DNA of 64,000 bases from Algoriphagus formosus (GTDB taxonomy: Bacteria; Bacteroidota; Bacteroidia; Cytophagales; Cyclobacteriaceae), in the NCBI RefSeq assembly GCF_002807035.1, contig NZ_NIUC01000001.1:186001-250000 (forward strand), in the 5' to 3' direction. The notes below the pieces were generated by a model. That model was not told the origin of the DNA. It saw only the letters and a program-made list of their open reading frames with translations, and ran no database searches. Numbering within the stretch: position 1 is the first letter of the stretch; the number at the start of each line of letters is the position of its first letter. Below, piece after piece: positions 8,433-18,131 of this stretch. The translations under genes were made by a program, and so were the position numbers.

Positions 8433-9878
8433 ATGATTCACCATCGGGAAATTGCCAAAATCATGGGAGCATTATTGGTGCTTATTGCACTGCTTATGCT
8501 TCCTGCAGTTGGTTTTTCATGGTATTACGATGAGAATGCCTGGCCACTTCTGATTTCCATGGGGATTTCTGGATTGGTTGGGGCAATTCTATTTTTATCC
8601 TTTTCCAAACAAGACCAAAACATCCGAAAGCGGGAGGGCTATCTCATCGTTGCTTTGAGCTGGATTTTTATGAGTCTTTTTGGGATGTTGCCTTACATTT
8701 TGAGTCATCAAATCCCATCCTTCGAAGACGCTATTTTTGAAACGGTCTCCGGCCTGACTACGACTGGAGCGACTATTTTGACAGATATAGAAGTGATGCC
8801 CAAAGGGATTCTCTTTTGGAGAAGCATGACACAGTGGATTGGTGGTTTGGGTATCATCGTATTGACAGTAGCTATTTTTCCGCTGTTGGGAATTGGGGGA
8901 ATTGAGCTCTTTGTAGCGGAATCACCGGGTCCCACTTCCGATAAAGTTCACCCTAGAATTTCTGAAACAGCAAAGAGACTTTGGTATGTATATGTCGGTT
9001 TGACGCTTTCAGCTACCTTGTTGTATTGGGTAGGGGGGATGACCTTTTTTGATGCCATTAATCATGGATTAACCACGATGGCTACGGGAGGATTTTCTAC
9101 CAAAAATGCCTCTATGGCTTATTACGATTCGGCTTTTATTCAATATGTAGCCATCTTTTTCATGTTTTTGGCAGGGACCAACTTTACGATTATCTATTTT
9201 GGATTGATGGGTAAAGTGCGTCGTGTCCTACGAAGCGACGAGTTCAAAGCCTACACTATTGCCGTTTTGGCACTTGCCGTTATTTTGTTTTACCCCATTG
9301 CTGCAGGAGGTAACGATTACGAATTAGCATTTCGGAAGTCCCTTTTTCAGGTTGTTTCCCTTGTTACTACTACGGGTTATGTGACCGATGATTACACCCA
9401 ATACGGACAAGGAGCGACTTTTATTTTCTTCATGCTACTTTTCCTAGGAGGGTCTGCAGGTTCTACAGCAGGTGGGATCAAATTTGTAAGACACCTCACG
9501 TTTATCAAGAACTCCTGGTTGGAGTTCAAAAGACTGATTCACCCGCGGGCAGTGGTACCGCTCGTTATTAATGGAGATCGTGTAACGGGTAGGATTATCA
9601 CTCATATCATGAACTTCCTGTTGATCTATCTTTTGACTTTCGTGCTGGGTTCTTTAGCACTTTCGCTGATGGGTTATGATTTGGCAACCTCCCTCGGGGC
9701 AGTAGCTACAAGTCTTGGAAATGTAGGTCCTGCTATAGGTCAGGTCGGCCCAGTGGATAATTTTGCCTTCTTCTCTCCGATAGCGAAAATCTTCCTCTCT
9801 TTTATCATGCTCTTGGGAAGATTGGAGCTTTTCACGCTTTTAATCTTATTCACTCCGTTTTTCTGGAGAACCAATTAA
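8433..9878 (+). CDS. trkH: Trk potassium uptake channel subunit TrkH
   Basis: Membrane-spanning K+ translocating subunit, 481 residues, within the usual TrkH length. Four pore-loop selectivity segments are visible in order: GLTTTGATI, TMATGGFST, LVTTTGYVT and ATSLGNVGP, each flanked by two transmembrane helices. It works with TrkA encoded 2 bp upstream. Convergent with the helicase gene, with 4 bp of overlap at the stops. Confidence 0.96.
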   Translation: MIHHREIAKIMGALLVLIALLMLPAVGFSWYYDENAWPLLISMGISGLVGAILFLSFSKQDQNIRKREGYLIVALSWIFMSLFGMLPYILSHQIPSFEDAIFETVSGLTTTGATILTDIEVMPKGILFWRSMTQWIGGLGIIVLTVAIFPLLGIGGIELFVAESPGPTSDKVHPRISETAKRLWYVYVGLTLSATLLYWVGGMTFFDAINHGLTTMATGGFSTKNASMAYYDSAFIQYVAIFFMFLAGTNFTIIYFGLMGKVRRVLRSDEFKAYTIAVLALAVILFYPIAAGGNDYELAFRKSLFQVVSLVTTTGYVTDDYTQYGQGATFIFFMLLFLGGSAGSTAGGIKFVRHLTFIKNSWLEFKRLIHPRAVVPLVINGDRVTGRIITHIMNFLLIYLLTFVLGSLALSLMGYDLATSLGAVATSLGNVGPAIGQVGPVDNFAFFSPIAKIFLSFIMLLGRLELFTLLILFTPFFWRTN

Positions 9879-12334
9879 TCCTGGATTTCGAACTGAGCTT
9901 GAATTTTAGCAATTCGATCTTCTAAGCTTTCTGAGGATAGGGTGGTACGACTGAGCCGATCGACCATGATCGGAAAGGAAAAGGGAGTAAACTGAACCGG
10001 ATAGCGAATATCGATTCGTTTTCGATTGATCTTCTTGACTGCTTTGACAAACTTTTCCTGCTCCATTTGTTGATTCAAAGCCTCTTTTTGAGCTTGCTTG
10101 AGGAGTAAGTTCTCCGGATCATATTGCTCAAATACCTGAAAAAGCAAGCTTGAATTAGATTGAATATGTTTGAAAGTGGCCTGTTTGCCGGGAAAACCCT
10201 GAAAGACTAAGCCTGATATTCCTGCTATTTCTCTGAATTTCCTACGTGACATTTCACTTTCATTTACGCAAAGCAGCGCATCCTCTTCTAGGTTTTTTAG
10301 TGTAAAAATATCCTCCTCCAAAATCTCCTCAATCTCGATGGGGCTGTCGCTAAGTAGCTCAAATCCATAATCATTCATAGCCATATTGAAGGTCACCGGA
10401 TAACTGACAGAAATCCGATAGGCGATCATAGCGCTCATCAACTCATGAATCATCCGACCTTCAAAGGGGTAAAAGAATAAATGATAACCTTGTTTACTCT
10501 GAAAAGACTCAATCAACAAAGTATCAGGGTCTGGAACAACCGAAAGCTTGCTTTGCAGATCGAGAATAGGGGCTATCTGCCGGACTTCCTCTGATTTCAT
10601 CAGTCCTTGATTGTATTCTTGAAGGATTTGAAGAATTTGGTCGGCTAGCATAGATGAAAGCGACATTCGAGCACCCATCCAACTCACGACATTGGAAGTC
10701 TTTTTCTCAGATACCTTTACAGTGGCAGTCAGATCTTTGATTTTTAATAATTCAAGTGACCTCCCAGCAAAAAAGAATCTATCGCCTATTTTCATTTTGG
10801 TGATAAAATACTCTTCGACTGTACCAAGGTATGCCCCATTTTTAAATTTGATTTTGATCATGGGTTCGGATACAATCGTACCCATTGAAAGCCGATGCTT
10901 CATGGCAATCCGCTTATTTTTTACTTTGTAAAGCCCATCCTCATCAAGGATTACTTTCAAAAAATCCTCGTAGCTGCTAAGTGAATCGCCCCCTTGGGTA
11001 ATAAACCGAATCAGCCAATCCATTTCCTCCGAACTCAAATCCTTAAAAGAGAATGTATTTTTCACGATGGGATAAACATCCTCTTTACGGAATCCTACAC
11101 CGACTGCAAGCGTCACTAAAAACTGAATTAAAACGTCATAGGGCATTTCAGGAGGGAATTGGGACTCCAGACTCTCGGATTCGATAGCATTTCTCAATGC
11201 GGCTGCCTCTATTAATTCCAATGAATTTGTTGGGACAAAAAAGATTTCCGAAGGGAGCCCTGGCTGATGTCCCGCTCTTCCGGCGCGCTGAATAAACCTT
11301 GCCACACCCTTAGGACTACCCACCTGAATGACCCGATCTACTGGCCTAAAGTCGACCCCTAAGTCTAAACTTGAGGTGCAAACGACCAACTTCAACCGTC
11401 CTTCATGGAGGGAGTCTTCTACCCAAGCCCGGACTTTCATGTCCAGCGAACCGTGGTGCATAGCGATCCATCCAGCCCAATCGGGTCTGGCTTCTAGAAG
11501 CTTTTGATACCAAATCTCAGTTTGTGATCGGGTATTAGTGAAAAGCAAAACCGTCCGTCCTGCTTCAATGATGGGAATGACCTGCTCCATCATCCGAATG
11601 CCCAAATGTCCTGACCAAGGATATTTCTCGATTTCTGGAGGAAATATCGAGTTCAAAATAATGGGTTTATCGATTTCAGCTTTTACCAAGTGAATGGGAA
11701 GCTTAGTACCCAAAAGTGCTTTGGCAGCTTCCTCCATATTTCCAATAGTGGCCGAAATGCCCCAACGTCGAAAAGTATGTTTACAAATGGATTGGATGTA
11801 CTCCAGACCCAATTGAACTTGGACGCCACGCTTATTTCCAACCAACTCATGCCATTCATCCACCACCACGCACTGAAGGTTTTTGAAAAGCTTTTCATGA
11901 TCTTTTTGAGCAATCAGGATATGTAGGGTCTCGGGAGTTGTGATCAATACTTCCGGTGGTTTTCGCTTGAGTGCAGCCCGGGTTTTGGCATCGGTATCGC
12001 CATTCCTCACAGCTACGTGCCAAGGTAAATCCATCGCATAGCAGACCTCCTGCATGGCTTTTTGGATATCTTGAGACAAAGCGCGGAGTGGAGTCATCCA
12101 AATGAGTTGAAGCCCATTGTTCTTTTTGCTTTTCCAGTCCTTAGGATTCTTTCGGATGAAATCCAAAATGACAGCAAACCAAAGTGCAAAAGTTTTACCT
12201 GACCCTGTAGGAGCATTGAGTAGACCTGATTTACCATCGAGGTAGTCCTTCCAGGCAGTTTTCTGGAATTCAAAGGCTTCCCAATTTTTAGCTCGGAAGT
12301 ATGTTAATGCTGGTTCTAGGTTTTTATCCTCCAT
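9875..12334 (-). CDS. Ligase-associated DEXH-box DNA helicase (Lhr-like)
   Basis: Superfamily 2 helicase of 819 residues. The Walker A motif APTGSGKT is at residues 41-48, the DEXH-type motif II reads DEWHE near residue 160, motif III is SATIG, and motif VI is IQRAGRAGHQPG. A long Lhr-type C-terminal half follows. The gene lies directly downstream of an ATP-dependent DNA ligase and overlaps it by 11 bp; this pairing is the reason for the family name, and the family is thought to act in DNA damage response. The usual third and fourth partners (metallo-beta-lactamase exonuclease and PdeM-type phosphoesterase) are not next to it here. Confidence 0.92.
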   Translation of the reverse strand: MEDKNLEPALTYFRAKNWEAFEFQKTAWKDYLDGKSGLLNAPTGSGKTFALWFAVILDFIRKNPKDWKSKKNNGLQLIWMTPLRALSQDIQKAMQEVCYAMDLPWHVAVRNGDTDAKTRAALKRKPPEVLITTPETLHILIAQKDHEKLFKNLQCVVVDEWHELVGNKRGVQVQLGLEYIQSICKHTFRRWGISATIGNMEEAAKALLGTKLPIHLVKAEIDKPIILNSIFPPEIEKYPWSGHLGIRMMEQVIPIIEAGRTVLLFTNTRSQTEIWYQKLLEARPDWAGWIAMHHGSLDMKVRAWVEDSLHEGRLKLVVCTSSLDLGVDFRPVDRVIQVGSPKGVARFIQRAGRAGHQPGLPSEIFFVPTNSLELIEAAALRNAIESESLESQFPPEMPYDVLIQFLVTLAVGVGFRKEDVYPIVKNTFSFKDLSSEEMDWLIRFITQGGDSLSSYEDFLKVILDEDGLYKVKNKRIAMKHRLSMGTIVSEPMIKIKFKNGAYLGTVEEYFITKMKIGDRFFFAGRSLELLKIKDLTATVKVSEKKTSNVVSWMGARMSLSSMLADQILQILQEYNQGLMKSEEVRQIAPILDLQSKLSVVPDPDTLLIESFQSKQGYHLFFYPFEGRMIHELMSAMIAYRISVSYPVTFNMAMNDYGFELLSDSPIEIEEILEEDIFTLKNLEEDALLCVNESEMSRRKFREIAGISGLVFQGFPGKQATFKHIQSNSSLLFQVFEQYDPENLLLKQAQKEALNQQMEQEKFVKAVKKINRKRIDIRYPVQFTPFSFPIMVDRLSRTTLSSESLEDRIAKIQAQFEIQD

Positions 12335-13916
12335 AAAGGTCGAGTAGGGATCGGAGTTCTTGTAGTGTATTGGCCTCTTCTTTTGGTTTGTCTTTTCTCC
12401 ACCTCAAAATTCGTGGAAAACGAAGTGCAATCCCACTTTTGTGACGGGGGCTGTCTTGAATTCCTTCAAAAGCAATTTCAAATACCAATTCAGGTTTGAC
12501 CGTACGCACCGGGCCAAAGCGTTCTTTGGTATTCTTTTTTACAAATTGATCCACTTCCCGCATTTCGGCGTCAGTTAACCCTGAGTAGGCTTTGGCAAAG
12601 GGGACTAATTGATCTCCATCCCAAACTGCAAAGGTATAATCACTGTATAAATCAGCTCTTCTTCCATGACCTTTTTGAGCATAAATCATCACCCCGTCAA
12701 TGGTAAGCGGATCGATTTTCCACTTCCACCAATTCCCTCGCTTTCGACCGGTCTCGTAGGGACTTTTTTTGTGTTTAAGCATCAGTCCTTCTGCGAAATG
12801 CGCACGAGAGTCTTCACGGATGATGGCTAATTTTTCCCAAGACTCAGTAGTCAAAGGGTCGGAAAGTTCAAAATGACTGTGATCAACTTGAGCAAATAAG
12901 GATTCTAGCTGACTTCTCCTTGTCGATAGTGGCTTCTCTCGAAAATCCAGGCCTTCCCACTCCAAAAGGTCATAAGCCAAAAAGCTCACCGGTGCATCTT
13001 TCAGGATTTTTTTGGAGACATTTTTCCTTCCGATTCGAGTTTGAAGTAGGGAAAATGGTAGGGGTTGTCCAGATTGGAAAGCCAATATCTCTCCATCCAA
13101 CACGGTTCCGCTTGGAAGTTGAAGGGCAAATTCTACCAACTCGGGAAATTTTTCATTGACCAGCTCCTCGCCCCGGCTCCAAATGAATACTTCACCGTCT
13201 CGAGAGATGATCTGACCACGGATTCCATCCCATTTCCATTCAGCCTGCCATTCATCCAAAGATCCAAGTTCTTGAGGTTCAGTTTCTAGAGGATGGGCTA
13301 AGAAAAATGGATAGGGTTTGGATAAATCCTGTTGATTTTGGCTTTGGTCAAATAGATCTTGAAAGCTGATTTTCTCAGGATCCCAATTTCCCATTAGGGC
13401 ATAAGCAATTTCGGATTTTTCCCGATCGAGGAAATTTGCAAGTGCTTGTGTGATCAAGTTTTGGCTGACACCGATTCGAAATCCTCCGGTGATTATTTTA
13501 TTGAAAACAAAGCGCTCCATTCTATCCAGCCGACTCCAAGAATCAATTAGAAATGCCTTTTTATCTTCATCATCGAGTCCTTTAAGATTCTGTAGTTTTT
13601 GAATCCAGGCACTCAGGTCCAGCTCATGGGTCTGGGTAGGAAGGGGGAGTAAGAGTGAAATCGTTTCGGCTAGATCTCCAACAGTATGGTAGCATTCTTC
13701 AAAAAGCCAAGCTGGAGTTTCTGACATTTCCATGCACCATTCGCGGAGTTGCTTTGTCGCGATTTGTCTTTTTGGCCTTCGATGAGTGAAAATCGCAATA
13801 GCCCAAACTTTGTCCTGATCAGAAGCAGCGTGAAAAAATTGATCCAATGCGGCCAATTTATCTTTGGTCTTATTGGACTGATCGAGCTGTGTGATCAATT
13901 GCGAAAAATATTTCAT
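12324..13916 (-). CDS. ATP-dependent DNA ligase
   Basis: A 530-residue ligase that seals nicks using ATP, of the type paired with DEXH helicases in bacteria. The N-terminal DNA-binding domain covers about residues 1-200. The adenylation motif I is EWKWDGIRGQ with the active Lys at residue 228; further nucleotidyltransferase motifs are WSRGEE, DGEILAF, EGLMLKHKKSPYETGRKRG and WWKWK. An OB-fold follows to the C-terminus. It is separate from the housekeeping NAD-dependent LigA, so it is presumably a repair enzyme. ATG start at 13916. Confidence 0.94.
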   Translation of the reverse strand: MKYFSQLITQLDQSNKTKDKLAALDQFFHAASDQDKVWAIAIFTHRRPKRQIATKQLREWCMEMSETPAWLFEECYHTVGDLAETISLLLPLPTQTHELDLSAWIQKLQNLKGLDDEDKKAFLIDSWSRLDRMERFVFNKIITGGFRIGVSQNLITQALANFLDREKSEIAYALMGNWDPEKISFQDLFDQSQNQQDLSKPYPFFLAHPLETEPQELGSLDEWQAEWKWDGIRGQIISRDGEVFIWSRGEELVNEKFPELVEFALQLPSGTVLDGEILAFQSGQPLPFSLLQTRIGRKNVSKKILKDAPVSFLAYDLLEWEGLDFREKPLSTRRSQLESLFAQVDHSHFELSDPLTTESWEKLAIIREDSRAHFAEGLMLKHKKSPYETGRKRGNWWKWKIDPLTIDGVMIYAQKGHGRRADLYSDYTFAVWDGDQLVPFAKAYSGLTDAEMREVDQFVKKNTKERFGPVRTVKPELVFEIAFEGIQDSPRHKSGIALRFPRILRWRKDKPKEEANTLQELRSLLDLYGG

Positions 13917-14037
13917 TCTGGATTTTAGAAGGATAATGTGACTTTAGTCAGCAAGGAATTGCCGAAAATCAATAATTTTATGTGAAAACGAACAGGTTTT
14001 GTAAATCTGACGTTTTAGCTATGAAAACTGAACAAGC

Positions 14038-14547
14038 ATGAAAAAGTTACTTCTGAGTATAATGATAATAGGTTTGGGGTTTGCCTGTAGTGATCCCGAG
14101 CCAGATACTTACACGGGAAAAGTCGCTGAATACGAATTATATAAGTCTTCAGACTTTGATTTTAATGGCACCTTGACTGTCAAAGAACTGGTAGGAGGAA
14201 AGCTGGAACTGAGTATTATCTTAGATGGTGCAAACAGCAATTCCAATGTAAGTTATCCCGCACACCTTCATTTCGGAAACTATCAATTGCAGGATGCTCC
14301 GATTGCCTTTGTACTGAATTCTGTCCCTTCAAATTCACTTCAAAGCGTGACCGTTCTTGAGCAATTATCTGATGGATCTAGATTGAGTTTTGAGGATTTT
14401 GCGCTATTTGATGGGCATGTCAAAATTCACTTAGCGAATGATGGACCAGATTACGAAGTTATCTTGGTAGCGGGTGATATTGGTTTAGCAGCTGAGCAGT
14501 CTGTTTTCGATCCCTCCAAAATGGCAGTTTGCGGTAAGGATTTTTAA
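14038..14547 (+). CDS. Small lipoprotein of unknown function (CHRD-like features)
   Basis: A 169-residue protein with a lipoprotein signal peptide (MKKLLLSIMIIGLGFACSD, lipobox Cys at residue 17). The mature part contains an YPAHLHFGNY segment and a beta-rich body with DGHVKIHL, which resembles the CHRD/superoxide-dismutase-like beta domains with conserved His, but the match is by eye. Probably in the outer membrane facing the periplasm or the surface. Monocistronic, with a hairpin terminator 20 bp downstream. Confidence 0.75.
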   Translation: MKKLLLSIMIIGLGFACSDPEPDTYTGKVAEYELYKSSDFDFNGTLTVKELVGGKLELSIILDGANSNSNVSYPAHLHFGNYQLQDAPIAFVLNSVPSNSLQSVTVLEQLSDGSRLSFEDFALFDGHVKIHLANDGPDYEVILVAGDIGLAAEQSVFDPSKMAVCGKDF

Positions 14548-14566
14548 TAGTGTTAATGACATTTAG

Positions 14567-14593
14567 AAAAGCACCTCAAAAGGGTGCTTTTTT
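14567..14593 (+). terminator. Terminator after the 169-aa lipoprotein gene
   Basis: Hairpin GCACC-TCAAAA-GGGTGC flanked by an A-run and followed by a T-run, 20 bp after the stop codon. Confidence 0.8.
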
Positions 14594-14719
14594 GTTTCTA
14601 AGGGAATTTCTTTCTGGATTTGCAATACTTCAACCAACTTGATTCCCTACATTCTTACATTTGATTTACCAAAGTCTTAGAAATTATCCATCAAAGCGAA
14701 TTAAAGTTTGCAGATAAAA

Positions 14720-14750
14720 AAGAGGCTGTCCTCATTTAGAACAGCCTCTT
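14720..14750 (-). terminator. Terminator of the BNR-repeat gene
   Basis: Ten-base stem AAGAGGCTGT/ACAGCCTCTT with an 11-base loop. Read on the minus strand the stem is followed by a T-run, so it ends transcription from the gene starting at 17965. The rest of 14594-14842 shows no open reading frame or other signal. Confidence 0.8.
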
Positions 14751-14842
14751 ATTTTGGTTTTAACTTGATTGTTTTGAAATAGGTTGATTTCAGTTTTTTA
14801 TTCTTAAAACTTCAAGCTTCCTGCTCTCAACATTAAATCAAA

Positions 14843-17800
14843 TTAGTCTTTCACCGACTCGAATAAGTCAATTTCTGTGCTTTTTACTTTCTCCTCGAAA
14901 GCTTTCCAATCGCCATTTAAGAATTCCTCTAGAACGCCAATTGCCTCTGCAGCAGCTTCTTTCGCGTGGTTTAGCGTTCGCTGTTCTGTTGGGCCTGGAG
15001 CAGCATAAGAACTACCGGCATAGCGTCTTGGTACAAATTGAAGCGTCATGGTAGTTGGGTAAAGATTTCTTACGATGCCCTGTCCTTCTCGAGTAGGTCC
15101 GTTGAAGGCTTCTTTGACTGTCTCCAGTTTCTTCTTGATCTCTTTAGCAGCCTCAGCCAGTGCTTTTGCTTCCTCAGAGTCTAGGTCTTTGGTCATGTCC
15201 TGAACTTTCTTGATGGTCTTTTCAGCTTCATCCATTTGATGATTGGCTTTGTTCATTTTGCTTTGCAAAGCTTCCATTTCCTTCATGAATGCATCCTTTG
15301 CCTGAAGATCCGCAATCTTTGCTTCGATTCTTGGATCCGAATGAACAGTGATCATGGTTTCAGCTTTTTCCTCCCCATAGACAAATTCTACTTTGTAGGT
15401 ACCAGGGATGACATCTCCTCCAGAAGGCTCAAAGAATCTGTTTCTATTGGTTCGCTCTCCATAATATTCAGCAGTGGACTTTCTATCGAGATTCCAATTT
15501 ACCCGATTGACTCCTTTTTCAGGAGTAGTCTTCAGCGTGCGGATTTGCTCGCCAGCTTGATTGTAGATAATGACGGTAACGGTATCTAGCTTTTCTTTGT
15601 CATCATTCAAAATGAAGCTCAAGCGGCCGCCTGTCTCACGATTTTCGCCTGCATATTTTCCATCCGCCGGAAAGCGCTCCCCATGTGGTTGTTGAATTTC
15701 CACTTGATAAGCATCTGGAGCGGGAACTGCAGTGATTTTGGCAGCTGGAAGGCTTCCATTATTTGCTGCGAAAATCCGCAATGGACGAATATCATCGAGT
15801 ACCCACATGGATCGCCCGAATGTCCCGATCACAAGGTCAGCTTCACGTTCCTGAATAGCCATATCATAAGTAGAAACAGCCTTAGGATAGCCATGCTCCC
15901 ACTTATTCCAGGTTTTTGCCTTGTCAAAGGAAACATATAAACCATATTCTGTACCCAAGAAAACCAAGTTAGGCTCTACAGGGTCCTGCTTAATGGAAAG
16001 CGTATAGCCCCAGACTTTGGAATCGTCTGCTATCCGTGTGAAAGTTTTCCCAAAATCGCTGCTGTGATAAGCATAAGCAGTGAAGTCATTGTTTCGGTAG
16101 TTATTGGCAATCACCCAAACTTCTCCGGCAGCATACTTGGAAGCTTGAATCTGAGCGATCCAGCTTGCTTTAGGTAGTCCGGAAAGCTTAGATGCTACAT
16201 TAGTCCAGTTTTCGCCACCATCCTGAGTGACTTGAAGATTGCCATCATCAGTGCCTACCCAGATTACATCCGAGTCTACAGGGCTAGGAGCGATGGAAAT
16301 AATCGTCGTATGGTTTTCAGCACCGGTGATATCAAATGTAAGACCTCCAGTTTGCTGCTGACGCTGCTTGGTAGAATCATTGGTAGTCAAATCAGGGGAA
16401 ATGATTTCCCAAGTTTCGCCGCTGTCGGTAGACTTGTGCAAGAACTGTGATCCGTAGTACACACCATTTACGTTGTGAGGATCTTCTGCAATCGCAGCAT
16501 TCCAATTAAATCGAAGGAATACATCCTTGTCCGGATGAGTAGGACGGATAAATCGATTGTGGCCTGTGAGTTTGTCAAAACGGGAAAGATTTCCTCCCTG
16601 CGACATGGTGTATCCAAATCGTGAATTTGCTGGATGCGGCACCACATCGAATCCATCGCCGAAGGAGATTTCCTGCCAATAGGTATTTCGAATACCATCT
16701 CTTCGCCAGACGTAGGATGGGCCTACCCAAGAACCATTATCCTGCATGCCGCCATAAATATTATAGGGAAGTTCATTATCTACATTGACATGATAAAACT
16801 GACCAACAGGCAGCTTTTCTGCGAAATACCAGGTTTTTCCTCCATCGCGGGTAATGTTCAATCCTCCATCATTTCCATCAATCATAAGCTTTGGGTCATT
16901 AGGATTAATGTACCAAGCATGGTGATCGGGATGGACTCCCTGGTATTGTAATAACTGTGTAAAAGACTTTCCACCGTCTTCACTCATTCCTACCCGAGAG
17001 TAGAGCGTGTAGATACGGTTTTCATTTTTCGGATCAGCGTGAATTTCAAAATAGTAGAATGGTCGATCACCAATTTCCGGCTTGTCATTGATCATTTTAA
17101 AGTTTTCTCCGCCATCTTCAGAGACGTAGAGTGCATTCTTTTTTGACTCAACCAAAGCATACACTTTGTTGCTGTTAGAAGCTGAAATGGCAAGACCCAT
17201 TCGACCATATTCGCTTTTTGGAAGTCCGTTTTTATCGTCTAGCTTTTTCCAGTTTTCGCCACCATCGTAGGTCACATACAAGCCAGAAGAAGGTCCTCCT
17301 GATTCAAAAAACCATGGATATCGGCGATGCTGCCACATATTGACAAACAGCTTGTTTGGATTATTGGGATCCATGATCATTTCACCCACGCCCGTTTTTT
17401 CGTCGAGGTAAAGAATCTTATTCCAAGTCTTCCCGCCGTCTGTGGTTTTGTAAAGACCTCGGTCTTCTTGCTCTCCCCAAGGTGATCCGATCGCTCCAAC
17501 ATAAACGGTGTTGGGATCGTCAGGATGAACAATGATTCGGTGAATGGCCCTAGTTTTTTCCAAGCCCATCAGCTCCCAGGTTTTACCTGCATCTAAAGAT
17601 CGGTAAACCCCGTAACCGAGATTTAGAGAGTTTCTTGGGTTTCCTTCTCCTGTTCCAACCCAGATGACAGAAGGATTTTTCTGATAAATGGAAATAGCTC
17701 CGATGGAGTGGACAACCTGCTCATCAAAGATTGGCTCCCAATGGATGCCACCTGATGTAGATTTCCAAAGTCCGCCAGAGGCAGAGCCAGCATAAATGAT

Positions 17801-17965
17801 GGAAGGATTATCATCTACAGCATCAATGGCTGTGATTCTTCCACTCATCCCTGCAGGTCCCACATTTCTTGTTTTCATGGATTTGAAAAGGTCCATGTCC
17901 ACATCTTGTGCAATGACTGTTGAGCCCAAAAGGAGCATCAGCCAGAGGGTAAAGAGTTTTCTCAT
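14843..17965 (-). CDS. Exported sortilin-type beta-propeller hydrolase (VPS10/BNR-repeat protein)
   Basis: A 1040-residue secreted protein. A signal peptide (LFTLWLMLLLGSTVIAQ) leads into a series of BNR/Asp-box repeats of the form SxDxGxxW, such as STSGGIHWEP, SLDAGKTWEL, TTDGGKTWNK, TYDGGENWKK, TRDGGKTWYF, STDSGETWEI and TQDGGENWTN, which fold into one or two multi-bladed propellers covering about residues 40-740. A beta domain follows, then a Lys/Glu-rich helical region near 880-960. Similar proteins in Bacteroidota are annotated as glycosyl hydrolases or WD40/YVTN-type proteins without a proven substrate. Length and architecture are typical of that group. Confidence 0.88.
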   Translation of the reverse strand: MRKLFTLWLMLLLGSTVIAQDVDMDLFKSMKTRNVGPAGMSGRITAIDAVDDNPSIIYAGSASGGLWKSTSGGIHWEPIFDEQVVHSIGAISIYQKNPSVIWVGTGEGNPRNSLNLGYGVYRSLDAGKTWELMGLEKTRAIHRIIVHPDDPNTVYVGAIGSPWGEQEDRGLYKTTDGGKTWNKILYLDEKTGVGEMIMDPNNPNKLFVNMWQHRRYPWFFESGGPSSGLYVTYDGGENWKKLDDKNGLPKSEYGRMGLAISASNSNKVYALVESKKNALYVSEDGGENFKMINDKPEIGDRPFYYFEIHADPKNENRIYTLYSRVGMSEDGGKSFTQLLQYQGVHPDHHAWYINPNDPKLMIDGNDGGLNITRDGGKTWYFAEKLPVGQFYHVNVDNELPYNIYGGMQDNGSWVGPSYVWRRDGIRNTYWQEISFGDGFDVVPHPANSRFGYTMSQGGNLSRFDKLTGHNRFIRPTHPDKDVFLRFNWNAAIAEDPHNVNGVYYGSQFLHKSTDSGETWEIISPDLTTNDSTKQRQQQTGGLTFDITGAENHTTIISIAPSPVDSDVIWVGTDDGNLQVTQDGGENWTNVASKLSGLPKASWIAQIQASKYAAGEVWVIANNYRNNDFTAYAYHSSDFGKTFTRIADDSKVWGYTLSIKQDPVEPNLVFLGTEYGLYVSFDKAKTWNKWEHGYPKAVSTYDMAIQEREADLVIGTFGRSMWVLDDIRPLRIFAANNGSLPAAKITAVPAPDAYQVEIQQPHGERFPADGKYAGENRETGGRLSFILNDDKEKLDTVTVIIYNQAGEQIRTLKTTPEKGVNRVNWNLDRKSTAEYYGERTNRNRFFEPSGGDVIPGTYKVEFVYGEEKAETMITVHSDPRIEAKIADLQAKDAFMKEMEALQSKMNKANHQMDEAEKTIKKVQDMTKDLDSEEAKALAEAAKEIKKKLETVKEAFNGPTREGQGIVRNLYPTTMTLQFVPRRYAGSSYAAPGPTEQRTLNHAKEAAAEAIGVLEEFLNGDWKAFEEKVKSTEIDLFESVKD

Positions 17966-18131
17966 AGAATTGGTGATTTTTTTATAAATAAAATAAAACT
18001 ATTCCCGGCATTTTTAATTTTTATGCCAGTGGAAAGAAAATGTGCTGAACAGGAAGTTAGTCCTAAAAATTGATTATCGGTTTGGAGGGTCAGAGCATTT
18101 TTCCTTTTCTTTAAGAAAAAATTAGAAATTT

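Noticed and set aside
11683..11926. Short frames on both strands inside the helicase gene
   Set aside because: They are shadows of the helicase coding frame with no independent start signal, domain or codon bias.
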